DNA of 64,000 nucleotides, from contig CM038225.1 in NCBI GenBank assembly GCA_021442155.1, positions 78,752,925-78,816,924 of the forward strand, given 5' to 3'. Numbering within the stretch: the first letter of the stretch is position 1; each line of letters starts with the position of its first letter. Under the pieces are notes generated by a model. The model ran no database searches and had not been told where the DNA came from. It was given only the letters and a program-made list of their open reading frames with translations. A program made the translations under genes and the position numbers. The DNA is from Cymbidium sinense. Its lineage: Eukaryota; Streptophyta; Magnoliopsida; Asparagales; Orchidaceae. Of the stretch, positions 37,469 to 51,700 are shown one piece after another.

Positions 37469-39723
37469 CTGGTTCCTCTCTCCATCTTTAGAAAGAGGTG
37501 GTTATTTCTATATATCGGCGTGTACTAGTGCCACTCACCGGTCATGACTACCTTTCTTTCCATTGGATACCTCTCCATTTCATTCTTTGTTGAGCCTATC
37601 CAACATCTTGAATATAAGTTCTAGAACTCTTCATTTGTCACAGTTAAACAATTAGGTCCTAGAACCAAATCCTGAAATAAAATGAGAGGTGAGAGAAATA
37701 AATAAAAATCAAGTCATTTCTGTTATGACCTAAATGTGATAAAGGCGAATTTGAAACCATTCCAATATGGAATGAGATGTTAAATTTAAAAAAAGTATGA
37801 AAAGTACTTCAAAATTTGAAAAGAAAATCTCCTAAAAATAAAGTCTCAAAGTTAAACTTATCCTTGATCTTACTTTGGCTTTGTACTAGAGCTAAAGAAA
37901 ATCAGGACAGGGTCCTTGAATGGATACCCTTTGTTCTACTACATTCAAAGATGTCAAAACACCTAAGGATGTAGATTGAAATGAAGGTGTTCCTTCAAAT
38001 CCTGAGAAAATTTAAATCAAAAGGTGGCATAGTTGTACATATTGCCCCTTTTCCACTATAATTGAAGTTTGAATTGTGTTTAACAAAAAAAGAAGGATAA
38101 AAATAAAAATCATACCAAAAAAGAGAATGCCTTATTGACCTTAGGCAGAGGTTCATTAAAGAACTAAATGTAAAGCTTCTATCCTTATAGAAGAAAAGTT
38201 TACATAAATGCAAATCAACTTTAATCTTAATTCATTTCCACAAGTCCACTAGAATATTGGAAAATTAGTTGTTCAAGCTGATTAGCCAAATCTAAGGAGT
38301 GACTTGGAGGTAACCCTCTTTTAGGCCTTTTCAAAATCTTAAATTCTTAAGAGTTTAGGAGAGAGTCCAAAAAGAGGAAGATGATTTGACATAAAAAAAG
38401 AAGTGACAATATTTACTTTTGCTCCTAATCAATAGAAGAAAAGAGAGGTTAGTGAAAGAGAATTTTGATTTTCTTGATAAAATTGAAATGAATAAAATTT
38501 AAACCAATCAATTTAAATCAACTTCTTTAATTAGAGTTTTCTCTCATTAAATGAAATGATATTTCATGAATTGCTTTAATTAATTTTAAGGCCAAATCAT
38601 GAAAAGAAAATAAATGAAGAGTTTAATCCTTCTAAAGAAATCATGACCTTAGGATTGGGTCCGAAGGGTGATATTTCTATCTCTCAGGGTGAAAATATGA
38701 AACTTTTATCTCTGTGTATCACTTAGGACTTTGTCAATCCAAATGAATAAAGAAAGCCATAGTTTTCTCTGTTCAGAGACTAAGCCATTATATACTTTCA
38801 ATACAAAGTGAATCTAAGGAGAATCCTTCGCACTGCCTTATGACCTATTTGACATTATCTTAATGTCAAGTATGGTGGTCAAAGATTCCATTGCAAGTTG
38901 AGATTACCTTTAATCTTATATGTGCTATAAAAGAATGCAAGTCAAAACTTAACTTTCTAATAGTACATCATCTACCCTAGAGGGTCCTCTTTTAAATGAT
39001 GATCCTTTAAATAAATAGATCATGAGGTCTATTGATCTATTGAGGGTAGAGTTAGACCTACCTACCTTCATATCAAAAGGGAAATTCTTGAAATCAAATT
39101 CAAAATGGTAGAGTTATACCACCTCAAATGAAATTGAAAAGAAATAGCAAATAAGTCATCTTCAAAATGTGATGTTTTGCCCATCTTAGAGAAGTTGCTT
39201 GCAAAATCAAGCATCATAATGCTCTGTTAAAAATAAAGTGAAATAAAATAAAATAAAATAAAAATATGAAAATGAAAAAGCAAAGTAAATCATGTAATTT
39301 GCCTTACTTAACTATAAGCAACTTCCTGATGTGGCATTCCACTATGAAAAGGTTCTAGGGTTATCTTCTCTAATGAAGATAGACTACTAAGAACATATTA
39401 ACATCTTAGTCAATGTGGTAAATCCTAAAGAAGAAAATCTCCAAACCACATGTTGATCCGAGTCCATTGGTCAACATCAATTACATGAAAGTGAATTTAT
39501 AGAGGCCCAATTCTAATCAAGCTTTGATAAGATGGTGCCATATAAATTCAATCAAATAAAGAAAGAAGTTTTCAGCTTCATAAAAATTCAATCTTAAAAA
39601 CTCAACCTAGAAAAGGACTTAATTTCAATCACATTGTTGATTGAAGATAAAAATTCAAACATAAAAAGAGCAACTTAGGAATTCATGAAACATCTTTAAA
39701 TGCTCTTAGATGGTCTATCGACC

Positions 39724-39826
<103 letters not shown>

Positions 39827-40318
39827 GATTCAAATGAAAAGAAAAAGAAGAAACATATTGATTATTGAAGGATGTTCATATTCATCCTAAAGTGTTGAGT
39901 CTTTAGGAATATCATTCAGCTACTTCTAAATGACCTCGCTACATATTTGATTTCATTAGAAAATTTTGATTTCAGAAGTGTAACGTTTTCAAGGAAGTCT
40001 TATGCCAATCTTAAATGACTCACTTCACTAAATAATTTTGAATTCAGAAGTGTAACATCTTTAGAAATTCATTTTTACCAATCTTAAAATGGCTTTACTA
40101 GATTTGTTGTTCCATGAAAAGATGAAATAGAAATAGAAATGTTGGATCATATTATATGAACAATCAATCAAAGACTTGAATCATATCAAAAAGTCAATCA
40201 ATAAAATGATGTATTTGGACAAATAATCAAATACATCAAATTTCCTAGCAAATCATTTAGTGGATTCATGTCATAAAGCAAAATATTACGAAAATGAGTC
40301 AAATACATCTACCTTTTT

Positions 40319-40380
40319 ACGGGGCTCAAACCCGCAACTTCTGCCTTGTGAATCTTTTAACTAGGAATATTACCAAATGT
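40319..40380 (-). other. tRNA-like T-arm fragment (possible SINE head or tRNA relic)
   Basis: On the minus strand, 40335-40319 reads GCGGGTTTGAGCCCCGT: a five-pair stem (with one G-T pair) around a seven-base loop TTTGAGC, close to the tRNA T-loop and to the RNA polymerase III B box. Upstream on the same strand (to about 40380) a TAGTTAAAAG-type stretch could be a decayed D-arm or A box. No acceptor stem or anticodon arm folds convincingly, so it is not called a tRNA gene. Confidence 0.3.
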
Positions 40381-40496
40381 AATCTTTCATAAAGAAATGA
40401 AATCAGAATGTTACCAAAAGACAAAAAGAAAGAAACGTAACGGGTTGGAAGGATTATATCCAAGAGAAATAAGGATGAAGTCTAAAATTTCTAAGC

Positions 40497-41010
40497 ATGT
40501 GGACATTTTTGACTTTAAACTTCCCCACATCAAAATAAAATGGTAGGGTTAGAAGTCAAAAATTGTCCCTAGCTAAATAAAAATAATAATATATCTCATA
40601 CTTTGTCATCTTAGCTTTTGCCATGATTGGGTGAGCTCACTTGGCAGGTTAAATAAAAATATAGTGGATCTTCTTTTTTAGGAGTCCATATCTTTTGAAT
40701 GGTAAAGATTCTATTGAGTATACTCTGATTCCATTACAAATAAAGTGAAAATACCCAATGTAAATTGACATTTTAACTTTAACCTTTCCACATCAAAATA
40801 AAGTGGTAGGGTTAGAAGTCCAAAATTATCCCCAACTGAACAAAAATAAGCAGATATCTCATACTTTGTCATTTTAGCCTTTGCCATGATTAGGTGAGCT
40901 TGCTTGGTAGGTTAAAAGAAAAGATAGTGGATCTTCTTTTCCACGGGTCCATATCCTTTGCATGGAAAAGGTCCCATTGAGTATACTCTGATTCCATTGG
41001 AAGTGGCCTA
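40497..41010. repeat. 263-bp tandem duplication
   Basis: A unit containing CCACATCAAAATAAA, GGTAGGGTTAGAAGT, TCTCATACTTTGTCAT and GAGTATACTCTGATTCCATT occurs twice, with the ATCAAAATAAA block at 40529 and 40792. The copies differ by many substitutions, so the duplication is old. The second copy abuts the RT-proximal relic at 41098. Confidence 0.9.
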
Positions 41011-41097
41011 TAACCATAAATAAGAAAAGTTATGGAGTTGTAGAGCCATTGCAAGTTAAAAAGCTTAAGTAGTTTGGGTCCTAACTTTCTTTTCAAA

Positions 41098-41480
41098 AGG
41101 CACTCTAGCACATTGCATGAATGTTGTTTAGATGTGTCTGGAGATTTATATAGTCTTCAAGTTTGGGATGCACCCTTAGAATTTGAAGAAAAATCCAATT
41201 CCACAATTGAAAAGTTGATATAAATGATCTAACTCTTTAAAGATTTAGCTATCGATGATTTGATCAAGCTATCTTTTAGGTTTAAAGACTACTTTATATG
41301 GAAATAAATTGAAATGATCTCTAGATGTAGCGGTCTATAAACTTAAGCTTGATGCCATTTCAATAAACTAAGTCCCTTGACAATTGTGGTCAAATTCCAA
41401 AAGAAAAGCAAATTTTTTGCTAAATTAATAGCTAAAAAATGATGGCTATACATGAGAAGAAAACATTCTTCTTAGTTAGC
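41098..41480 (+). pseudogene. relic of the pre-RT segment in element C
   Basis: Allowing for frameshifts, this stretch reads ECCLDVSGDL, DAPLEFEEKSNSTIEKL, FRFKDYFIWK and, near 41470-41490, a LANII-like piece. Copy 1 at 27085-27500 has, in the same order, CLETLDDPDN, APLKFEEEICSTIDKL, EFKDCFVWSYEE and LASVM. The order and spacing are close enough to call this the same region, the connection to RT and its first part. No YVDD or later RT motif follows. It is the only coding trace I could find in element C and is far more decayed than copies 0-2. Confidence 0.6.
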
Positions 41481-43029
41481 TAACATCATTACATGACCCA
41501 CATCTTGGGACAAGGGTATAATCTTTACCTTGAAAATGGGTTCATATTATCCATATTTCATTTCAAAATCAAAAGACTTTCATGCATAAGATTATCCTTC
41601 TTAAGGATAACCTATCTAAAAATTGTCAAATAAGATAATTCTAGAAAAGAAGAATTAAAAGCATATGATATGACATTTAGAATCCTTGCAAGAATGTTCT
41701 ATTATTGAATCATATCATTTAATCTCAAAATATTTTGGGTAATTTAGCAAAAAGGGTCATGATCAAAGATTTCTTATAACCCCACTTTCAATTAGGTTGA
41801 GGGTTATATTAAAAATCTTGCCAAAAAAATAACAAAAGAAAATAAAAGAAACTTCAATATGATTTGAAGAACAATCCTGTTACTACATATAGAGTTTTGA
41901 AATTTACTTTTGAAATAATTTCAAAGACCTTGCAGTAAAATGTAGAAGGATAAAAAAATGCACAAATAAGAAATTAATCAAAGACATTTATGAAGTTTCA
42001 TTTCATAATCCTTTAAAAGAATAATAAAGTAACTGAAGAAATTAAATTTTAAATTTATCAGGAGAATCTTAATTTCTCTAATAAGTTAATCCTTTCAATT
42101 CCCTTATTGATTAGGGATATAATTTTTTTGTCTCCATGAGAATCCAAAAGATTATCTTGATTCTCATTTACTTTGAAAAGCTTTAAAGGAATATTTGATC
42201 TTTATTGAATCCAAGAGAAGGCCTTATAAGCTGTTGATTCATGTTAATAAAGCAAAGATGAAATACATGTTCAAACAAAAAGAAAATGAAATTCTATTTG
42301 AGAAGCACTGGTTGACTTTGGTTCTTACTGCCTAAAGAACTATACAATCACATGCAAGCTCAAAAAGATAGAATTCTCAAGTCAGTACCCTATGATGTAT
42401 TGCCTTTAGTAAAAATAGACATCTAACATGGTTCATTGTAACTTTGAGATAAAAAAGAAAGAAAGAAAATTGATGAAATTTTGTGCTCATGGTATAGTAA
42501 AATATTGAGTCCAAAATATACCCAAGTCTTCCTTCAAAAATAAATTCCAACTCTTTGAAACCTTCTTCACTAAACTTCTTCATGTGTAAGGAGTATTAGT
42601 GAAATCAAGAAATGGAAGCAATCCTTCCATTACCCTTTCATCAAGTTAGACTAATCAAGTAAGGATTAAGTCTATGAGACTCTTTCTTATTAGTCAAAAC
42701 TTTTGGGGATTAGGAATAAGTCACTTTGACCCCTTTTCCTCATCCATATCACCAATAGGTTGGGAGCAAGCCCTTTGTGGCACCGTTCCTATACATTACT
42801 TGAGATGGGAGTAAGCTATCTGTGGCACCTTTCTCATGTCCTTCTAGGTTTGGAGCAAGCCCTCCGTGGCACCATTCTTATTGTGTACATGATTGGATCA
42901 AGTCATTGCAACCCCTTTCATGTTACACTAGCTATTTAAATTGGATCAAGTCTTTTTACCCCTTTTATAGCCAGAAAGATGTAAGTCCCTTAGTCGGCAT
43001 TCTTTCTAAACATCTAGAAATAAGTCCCT
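41481..43029. other. element C interior, third part: no gene seen
   Basis: About 1.5 kb of AT-rich DNA with frequent stops in every frame. No pol motif could be recognised. From about 42720 short phrases of the downstream array (GGGAGTAAGC, GGAGCAAGCCC with TGTGGCACC) begin to appear at irregular spacing. Confidence 0.5.
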
Positions 43030-44150
43030 AGCTGGCATCCTATTTTGAGGTTGAGGATTGGATCATGTCTTTAAGGACCTCTCTTCTCTTTTCAGCTAAT
43101 TAGGATGGATCATTCTCTTAACAACCCCATCTTATTAGCTAATCACATAGGAGTAAGTCCCCCAGTTGGCATCCTATTTTGAGGATTGGATCATGTCTTT
43201 AAGGACACCTTTCCTCTTTTCAACTAATTAGGATGGATCATGCCCTTAATAAACCCATCTTATTAGTTAACCACATAAAAGTAAGTCCCCCAGTTAGCAT
43301 CATATTTTGAGGATTGGATCATTTCGTTAAGGACCCCTCTCCTCTTCAGTTAATTAGGATGGATCATGCCCTTAACGGCCTCATCTTATTAGCTAATCAT
43401 ATAGGTGTAAGTCCCCAAGTTGGCATCCTATTTTGAGGATTGGATCATGCATTTAAGGACCCCTTTCCTCTTTTCAGCTAGTTAGAATGGATTATGCCCT
43501 TAATGACCCCATCTTATTAGCTAATCACATTGGAGTAAGTCCCCAATTGGCATCCTATTTTGAGGATTGGATCATGTCTTTAAGGACCCCTCTCCTCTTT
43601 CAGCTAATTAGGATGGATCATGCCCTTAACGGACTCATCTTATTAGCTAAAGAAGTAAGTCCCTCGACCCCTTCTTTCTAATAGATGGAGTCCCTGGATT
43701 ACATTAGAGTAAGTCCCCAGTTGGCATCCTATTTTGAGGATTGGATCATGTCTTTAAGGACCCCTTTTCTATTTTTAGCTAATTAGGATGGATCATGTCC
43801 TTAACGGCCCCATCTTATTAGCTAATCAAAAAGAAGTAAGTCCCCTAGTTGGCATTCTTTCTAACCAAATAGAAATAAGTTGGTTTCCTATTTAAATTTC
43901 TAAGGAATGTAATCAAGCCATTGAAGGCCCCATTTCTTTGGACTACTCAAATAGGATTAAGTCTATGAGACCCCTATTTAGTAGTCTAAGTGCTGCAGGA
44001 TTAGGATCAAGTATTTTAAGCCTCTTCTCCAACATAGTTTTTGAGGATTGGATCATGTCTTTAAAGACCCCACCTCTCCTCTTTTTAGCTAAATAGGATG
44101 GATCATTCCCTTAACGGCCCCATCTTATTATCTAATCACATGGATCACCA
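43030..44150. repeat. 127-bp minisatellite before element C right LTR
   Basis: Seven units align on AGGATGGATCAT at 43102, 43230, 43356, 43484 (as AGAATGGATTAT), 43610, 43785 and 44095. Spacing is 126-128 bp, then 175 and 310 bp where other bases have been added. Each unit also holds GTAAGTCCCC-AGTTGGCATC, TGAGGATTGGATCATGTC and CTTATTAGCTAATCA. Units differ by scattered substitutions. The array lies 330 bp upstream of the 3' LTR. Confidence 0.9.
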
Positions 44151-44477
44151 CTATTCTCAAGTAAGAGTAAGCCCCCTGAAGGCATCTTCCTTGAGCATAG
44201 TGATTGCATTAGGGTTAGACCATTCTTTGAGTCCACTCCTAATAGCATTCCTCTTCATCCAAGAACTTAATGAAATTAAGTTTCTAGGAATGAATCACAC
44301 CTCCAAAACAAAGATAAGTATCATATGCCTATCTTTCACATTCAAAATCAAAACCTAAAAGGAAATTTAAATCATAAATTAGAACCCCAAGTTTATGCTT
44401 GTATGTTGATCAATCTGGTCAACATCAATATGTGCAGTGTATTCTGGATGATTCACTACACATATTCAGGGTCCATT

Positions 44478-47400
44478 TGTTTACCTCATTTTTTAATGAG
44501 GTTAATATTAACATGAAATTAGTAATTAGGATGTTCTAATTTCAATTAGAAACTTCCTAATTCAGTACTTAGGATACACTTAGTGTCCTTGGAAATTAAC
44601 TTAAAATTTTAATTTGGATTAACTCAAATAAAATCTAATTAATTTAAATTGAAATTTAATTGAAATGAAATTCAAAATCAATTAATCAAATCAACAATCA
44701 ATAATCATCAATCCAAGATGATTAAAAATCAAATTACATTTAATTTCAAAAAAATTTGAATTGATTTTGAATTAGATCAAGCTAAAATCAATGCACTTGA
44801 TTTGGACTCAAACTCCAAGCCAAATCAAATGTACTCCAAATGTAAACTCAAAATGGGCAGCACACATTAGTCTATGGCTATGTGATGATACCATAATCCA
44901 TGAATAAAAATTCAAAGGAAAGAAGAAAAATCAAAATTCTTCTCTTCTCATGCAAACAACACCTCAACCACTCCAAGCCAAAAGCCACCTCCCAAGAGGA
45001 TGGCTGCCTTCAAGTGAAGGCAGGCAATTAAGGCAAGGAAGAAAACCTCCAAGAGTTTACCATGATCCTAGCCAACCAAAGGAAGAAGAAAAAGAGAAGA
45101 ATAGGAAGAGAAGGTGAGTTTTTCGACCATGTAAGAAAACCAAGGGAAAAAAAGCACATTTCCTCTCCAAATTGATCCCAAAACACTCCCTAAAGCTAGA
45201 GAAGGAGTTTCAACTCCTTCCCTCAATGAATTGACCACCAAAAGGGTGGTGAATAGTGCAAAACCGAGCTCCTCTAATGGTGAAATCCAAAGGAGGATAT
45301 TTCACCCCAAATTGAAGACACACACATGTTTTAGGGCTCGAGGCTATCAAAATCAAGCCCTTACTCAACTCATTTGGTGCGGAAGCCCGAGAACCACCAA
45401 AGCTGATAGCTAGGTTAGGGAGCTCAGTCAAGGGGGAAATCCATGTGGAGATAAACCACCAAACTCTGGCCACAAGCTCCTTACATCGACAGAGAGCTAA
45501 TGGAATCAACCCCATTGCCAGAGATCGCCGGAATCTAGATTCGCCATTAACGCACCTTGCTTTTCTTCCTTAGATTTTTGGTTTGGAGATTTTTGAAAGA
45601 AGTTGGATCCCCAAGTGGATCCAACCATATAAAATCATAGGATTTCCTTCAACAATCGTGTAGCACTTGAAATTGTGTGATTTTGTTGCCTAATCAAAAG
45701 ATATTAGCAAAAAAAGACGGATGGCTCACAGCTCTCGCAGGAAATGAAGGAGGCTAGCTCTCTGCCATCCAATCCATGTATTTGGATCGGATGGTCCATA
45801 TCTAGGCATATCGAATGATTTTTGCCCTTTAGCGAGATCGATTCGGACCGTTCGAACTTCGATCAGACGGTCCAGGATCATCCCGCGTAACCCACGAGGC
45901 GGCACCACGTGGGATCCACGTGGACCACTGATATGGCACCACACAGACAGACGCACCAAGTAGGCGCGTGCCACATGACCTGCCATGCCGCATGGACCCC
46001 ATCACTTAAATACCATTATTTAATGGTTTAAATAATTTAAAAAATACAAATTTTTTTTAAAAATCATAGAAAAACAAATATAAATCAGAAAAATGCAAAT
46101 AAAGGCTCTATGGGTTTGTCTTGATGAGAGGAATCCATGAAAATTAAAATCCCCAAATTTATTGGGTGTTTTTCTCTTAATTTAGGTTTAATTAAAAAAT
46201 ATTAAACCCTAATTATGCTCAAATTAATAATCCAATTAATTTGAAACTTTGGGAAAATAAAATTAATCATAAAACACACCTTAGATGAATTTTTGGGGAT
46301 TTAATTCTTTGAATTCAAAGGAAATTGAAATTTCATATGCTTAACCCTTAAATTGATCAAATTATTTAATCCATAATTTAATAACTTAAGTTAAATTGAA
46401 TAAAATCAAACTCTTTAAATTAACAAAACCAATCAAATGAAACCCACATAGCTTAATTCAAAATGAAACAAATCAAACAAATTAAATCAAATAAAGCAAT
46501 AAAAAGAAATGAAATAACAAAAACTTCATTAGGCATTAGGATGTTGAATGGAAAGAGCTCCATCCAAAAATGGAATTATTCCTTTCTTCATTCTTGAAAA
46601 CCTATACAACTTTAACAAAATAAAATGAACATAAAAATGGAATTAAGTCACTAAACCATTCAAACTGAAACCACCCTAAGGTAAAAATTAAACAAATTAA
46701 AACTTCAAACTTAAACTTGAACTTAAAGGAGCCTAGAAAAGCCTTGCCACACAAACCCCTCTTTTGCACACACTAGATCTTTTAGGTCACGGACTCTAGA
46801 TCTAGGTTAGATCATTTTATGATTTTCTTGAATCTTCTATGTTGTGCTTCACATGTTTGTATGGTGCATTGCTTCAGACTGAATGCCTATGCTTATTTGT
46901 TTGTTAGACTGGATGTTAGGGCATTCTTTCTAATTTAACACTATTTTCTGAAGGGGACTGTGTTAAAGGGATCATTGTAATAAATAAATCATAAAATTGT
47001 GATTTGCTTGCAGGTGCTGAAAATCCCTTAACATAGTCCATAGGGCAGGTGGGCTTGGCAAGCAATTAATGCTAAGCCCGTATATTTGTGAAATATAAAC
47101 TACTTTATGTGTTGTGTGTATTTCCTTAACATCTATGCAAGGCTTAGGATTACTTTTGAATTTTAAATGTAAATTTGAGCTTAGAATTATGTTAGGATCT
47201 ATGGATTGGCAGACAACAGATGGTCTGTGGAGGCCGATGGATGTCCCTGAAGAATGAGACTTTCCTAGAAAGAAGACCCGTATATCTAAACTTATAGTTC
47301 TAGGTTGTTTAAGGGTAGAACTCGGCTGCCCATTTTTCTTTCTTCCGGGGTGTACAGCAGCACTTGGCTACATTGACCTTTTTCTTATATAATTTAATTT

Positions 47401-48788
47401 AGCTTGATTTATTTTGGGTGCGCAATAGAAACATCATGCTTTTTCTAGGTTTCTTTCTATATTGTATTTGTGCTCTGATGAATTCCTGGATGTAGAGTCA
47501 TAGGATAAACTAAATTTTCTACCCAACTAAATCAATTGAAATATAAAAATAAATATAACACATAATCTTTATATGAAAGCCTAGGTATTAAAGCAAGCTA
47601 AAATATGTATCAACCCCTTAGCTGGATGTTTTAACATCATGCATAAATCATATTGTTTCACTCTTGATTAATGAAGGACTTCCATCCTTGCCAAAGAACT
47701 TGGGCTTAACCTTTGAGAGCCTATGATGGAAGTACACCTTCTTCTATTCTGATTTAGCCCATAACCTTTATCTAATTGCATTCATTAGGCATAAATTGTA
47801 TTCCTATGGCCTAAATGAGTCCTGAATCAAAATTTATTAAAATCTCAAAAATATGCATTAGTTAGATACATCTTCATACCCTACATGATCTTAGGGATTA
47901 GAGAGTGAGTCTAGGTTCAGAAATTCCTTTCCTAAGAGTACAATAGCCCAGTTATCTTACATTCATATGACTTAGCCTCATGATTTTAAAATGAGCATAG
48001 GTGGTGTTAACTGTCAGCCTTCTTCAAGTAGGTTGTAAGTTCAAAAGAGTCAAGGATAGGTTAGTTCCCTCAAGTGAGGAGAATGGCCAATGATTCCCAA
48101 GGATAGAACTAGGTTGAGCATCTAACATGTGTTAGAAGAACCTGTAGATTAGGTTATGAAGCATCCTTTTAAGAATAAGTCTTCAACCCTAGGCATTTCT
48201 ACAATCTTGTGCTACTAGAATCTAAGCCCTAGATTTCTAAGAAACTAACAACTCAAAATCTAAAATTAAAATCCCAAATTTGAAGCCCAATCATAAGATA
48301 GTTGAAATGTCTACTAGGTAATACAATATCAATAGGCATTTCCTACTCTTTTACATTTGACTCTTGAAAATAACTCTTTCTAATTTGGACCTCTCCTAAT
48401 TGAATTTCCAAAATCAATCTTTTGAAAGCTATCTTAGTAGTCTTTAGGAATAACTACTTATTTCTTTAATTGAGAGTATTCTTAGGAAGAGACCCTTCCT
48501 AAGATGTAATTAACTATAGAGGCTTACCTTTATAGGGAACCATGATCCGACGATAAAATAAACCCTGTTCTACATTTACATGTAGTTCAAGGGAAAATAC
48601 TCTGGTACACGAAAGACCCATTAGCCTTAGGAGTCTTTTATTAAAATGATCGAATCCATTATAAAAGAACATGTTTATCTTTTGAGTTAATATATTTATT
48701 TCTTAATGTTGTATTTGGTCATCTAAATAAAATATTCCTAAACTCTATGTGTTGTCATTTATTTTCTCTATTCCAAAGAACACCAACA
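44478..48788 (+). repeat. element C right LTR
   Basis: It runs from TGTTTACCTCATTTTTTAAT to CACCAACA, 4311 bp. It matches the left LTR except for a deletion of about 850 bp at 46372, where the left copy has AATCC at both deletion edges (near 34090 and 34930), and some smaller gaps. Two G-boxes (CACGTG) stand at 45906-45911 and 45917-45922. The reading frames here do not match those of the left LTR. Confidence 0.85.
45906..45922. promoter_or_regulatory. paired G-boxes in element C right LTR
   Basis: Two CACGTG palindromes start 11 bp apart, about one helical turn, in CACGTGGGATCCACGTG. Such spacing is compatible with cooperative binding of bZIP or bHLH dimers. This is a motif match only. Confidence 0.3.
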
Positions 48789-48790
48789 AC

Positions 48791-51700
48791 CGCGCCAGCC
48801 GCCATGTGGCCCGATGGGATTATGGGGTTAACTAGCCTTAATTAATTCATTTTAAATGCTGAAACTTCCTAAAATCATAACTAATTATAGAAAAATCAAA
48901 AATACAAACTCAAACTCATTTTAAAGATAATTAAAGAAGAATGATAGAAAATTAAAATTAATTAATTTTGAATAGTGATTTTAACTAAATTTAAGTTTTA
49001 TTAGAAATATAATTAGGCTAATTACTCCTTAATTACATTAGCAATTAATTCCAAACTTCCTAAGCTTGATTAATGGGATGACCTCTACCTCCCATGATTT
49101 TCTTAAAATTTATTATTAGATTAGTTAAGAGAATTTCTTGTTTCATCCCTAATCACTTTCTTAATTAATTAAATAATTAATTAATCTATTAAACATTGAT
49201 AAATTCACTAATTAAACTTGTTAATTATCATGAAACAGTAAAAGGACTTAGAGAATAAGATTATGATCTCTTTTCTAATCTTTACTCTAAGTTTATTTCA
49301 TTTGGATAAGCACTTAATTAATGTGCAAATTAATTAATGGATTAATTACTTCATTAATCAGTTTAATTAATCAAACTCAAAACTAAATCACTCCAGAACT
49401 TAATCACTTAATCTTAGGTAGATTTTTTGGTGTTCAATAACCTAGAGACTTCATGAAGTTATAATCAAACTACATGTAGGATGGTTAAGTACTTAATTAA
49501 ACCCTTTAACTTAAATAATCAATGTGAGCCAATTACATTAGGCCCCTTCACTTCTTAGGTTGCTAATTTAAATTCCATGTGGTTTCATATTATATGTTGG
49601 CTCATAATTGCTTGATTAATTATGTTAAAGTGGTATAGGTAAGGGGTAATTAATAGATTTAACTTATACCTAACCTAAACAAAATATAAAAACAACCTAA
49701 TTATTTTAAAATTAAACTAAACCAAGTCACATATGGGGGAAATGTGTTAGAACTAGCAAACTCTTTTCACATTTCCTAAGTTAAATCAAATTTAAAAATA
49801 AAAATTTCTTAAAAATTTTGATTCATTTTAAATGATCTTATTTTATAGGATTGTCCTTAGGAAGTAATTAAGGTGAATGAATTCATGTGCTTATATCCAT
49901 TTATTTCTTTCCAAGCATGTTAAATATTGTTTGCCATATGAAGTCATGTATTCATGTCCTTCAAAAATCAATTAAATAAATGTTTCTTTTTATGTCAAAT
50001 TGCATATGTTGGCTAAAATAAAAATATGAGTGGCTATTATCACTATTAAACCAAAATTATTTTCAACACTTATAAATCAAAAATTATAAAATGAAGTGAT
50101 GCTACTTATACGTACTTATAAGCTTGCATGTGATTATAGGATATATGTGTTTGATGTTATTTTCTTCTCTTCTCTTTACATGGATTTGAATAGGATTTGC
50201 AAAGTGTATAGTTCATTTGAAAAGATCACAACACTTGCTTAAATCTATTCCTATGCATTTCTATGTTATGACTTAAGAAGGATCCTCACATTTACACATG
50301 TAAATTATATAATTAAATCAAACACAAAATCTTTTACATGATTCTTTATCCATTTAATCTTTTGTATACATTTACATGTACTTAAGAAAAGCAGTATATT
50401 AGTCTGGACATCTCGAGGTTGTGAGGCTTTAAGTAGCCCAAAGTAGGTCTTGTACCTTACACCCCAATGTAGAAAATAATGGCACCATACTCACTTATGT
50501 CTTTTATGCATGTGAATGTGCATTATGTTAATGGATGATGAATCCCTCTTTTCTACATAATAAAAACATACATCAATTGAATATCCAAATTCTCAAATCA
50601 TATCTCTTAGCATTCATCATCAAAGTGTGCTAAACTTTGCATTGCATGTATAAGTATGCTTAGGATTATTCATATGCATGGTATACATGGTGTAAAGAAA
50701 TAAATGGTTTTTTGTTATGTGATAGTAAATCACCTTAACTAATCCTAAGATGCCTTTCTTATCAAATAGGGCTATTTAGAGAAAATATTAACTTAAGGTA
50801 AATTAAAACACATAAGAAAATATTCACTAAAGAAAAATCATTAATTAATCTACCTTAGAAAGGTTGTAAGGTAGGGATGAAAGAGAAGTTCTCTTCTGTT
50901 TCTTCTCTTCACAATATTTAGTAACTAAGTGTAGGTTCATTTAAACTAAATCAAATCATCAACTAAAATTGACAAATCAATTAAATCACTTAAAATAAAA
51001 CCACCCTATAAATTGAATCTAACATAGTTAGAAAATTCCAATCTTAAAACCTAGCTAAGACATGCCACACAAGCCTTAAATGCACACACATTAAGCTAAG
51101 TCACCATTTCTAGCTCTATGTTAGGGTGGTGCATGGTTTGATGCCTGATTTTATTTTGTGATGTAATGTTTTTAGATTGTATGTTAAGGTGCATGTTCAT
51201 AGTCTGGATGATAGGGCGATCTTAGCCTAATCATATTTTCTGCAGGGGTTGTGCTTAAAGGGTATTGTAATAAAAAAATATAAATGCTTTTGCTGTGCAA
51301 GTTGCTTATACCCCTGAGCATAACCCAAATTAGGACAGGTGGATTTGGTTACCCATGTCTAGGGTGCTAAGTCCAAATTATTCATATAACTGCTTTGGTT
51401 GCATGGTATGTTTAGTTAATCTCTATTTTACAAGTGTAGTTAGATTTATCTTTCACTTGGATGTAAATTTTGCAATTAAGATTTGTAATGAATGTTATGG
51501 GGTTGGAATTATGATGAGCATTGGTTATAAGACCATGTCTTATATACCATGTGAAGCCTTGGAGAAAACTACATCCCAAGTCAAATGAAGAAAGAAAGAA
51601 ATGAAGAAAAGAAGAAATGAGGAATGAAGAATGAAGACCCCCATAACATGAATTTCTTCTAATTGTAATTATTCATTTATAATCCGGGTTGTATAAGGGT

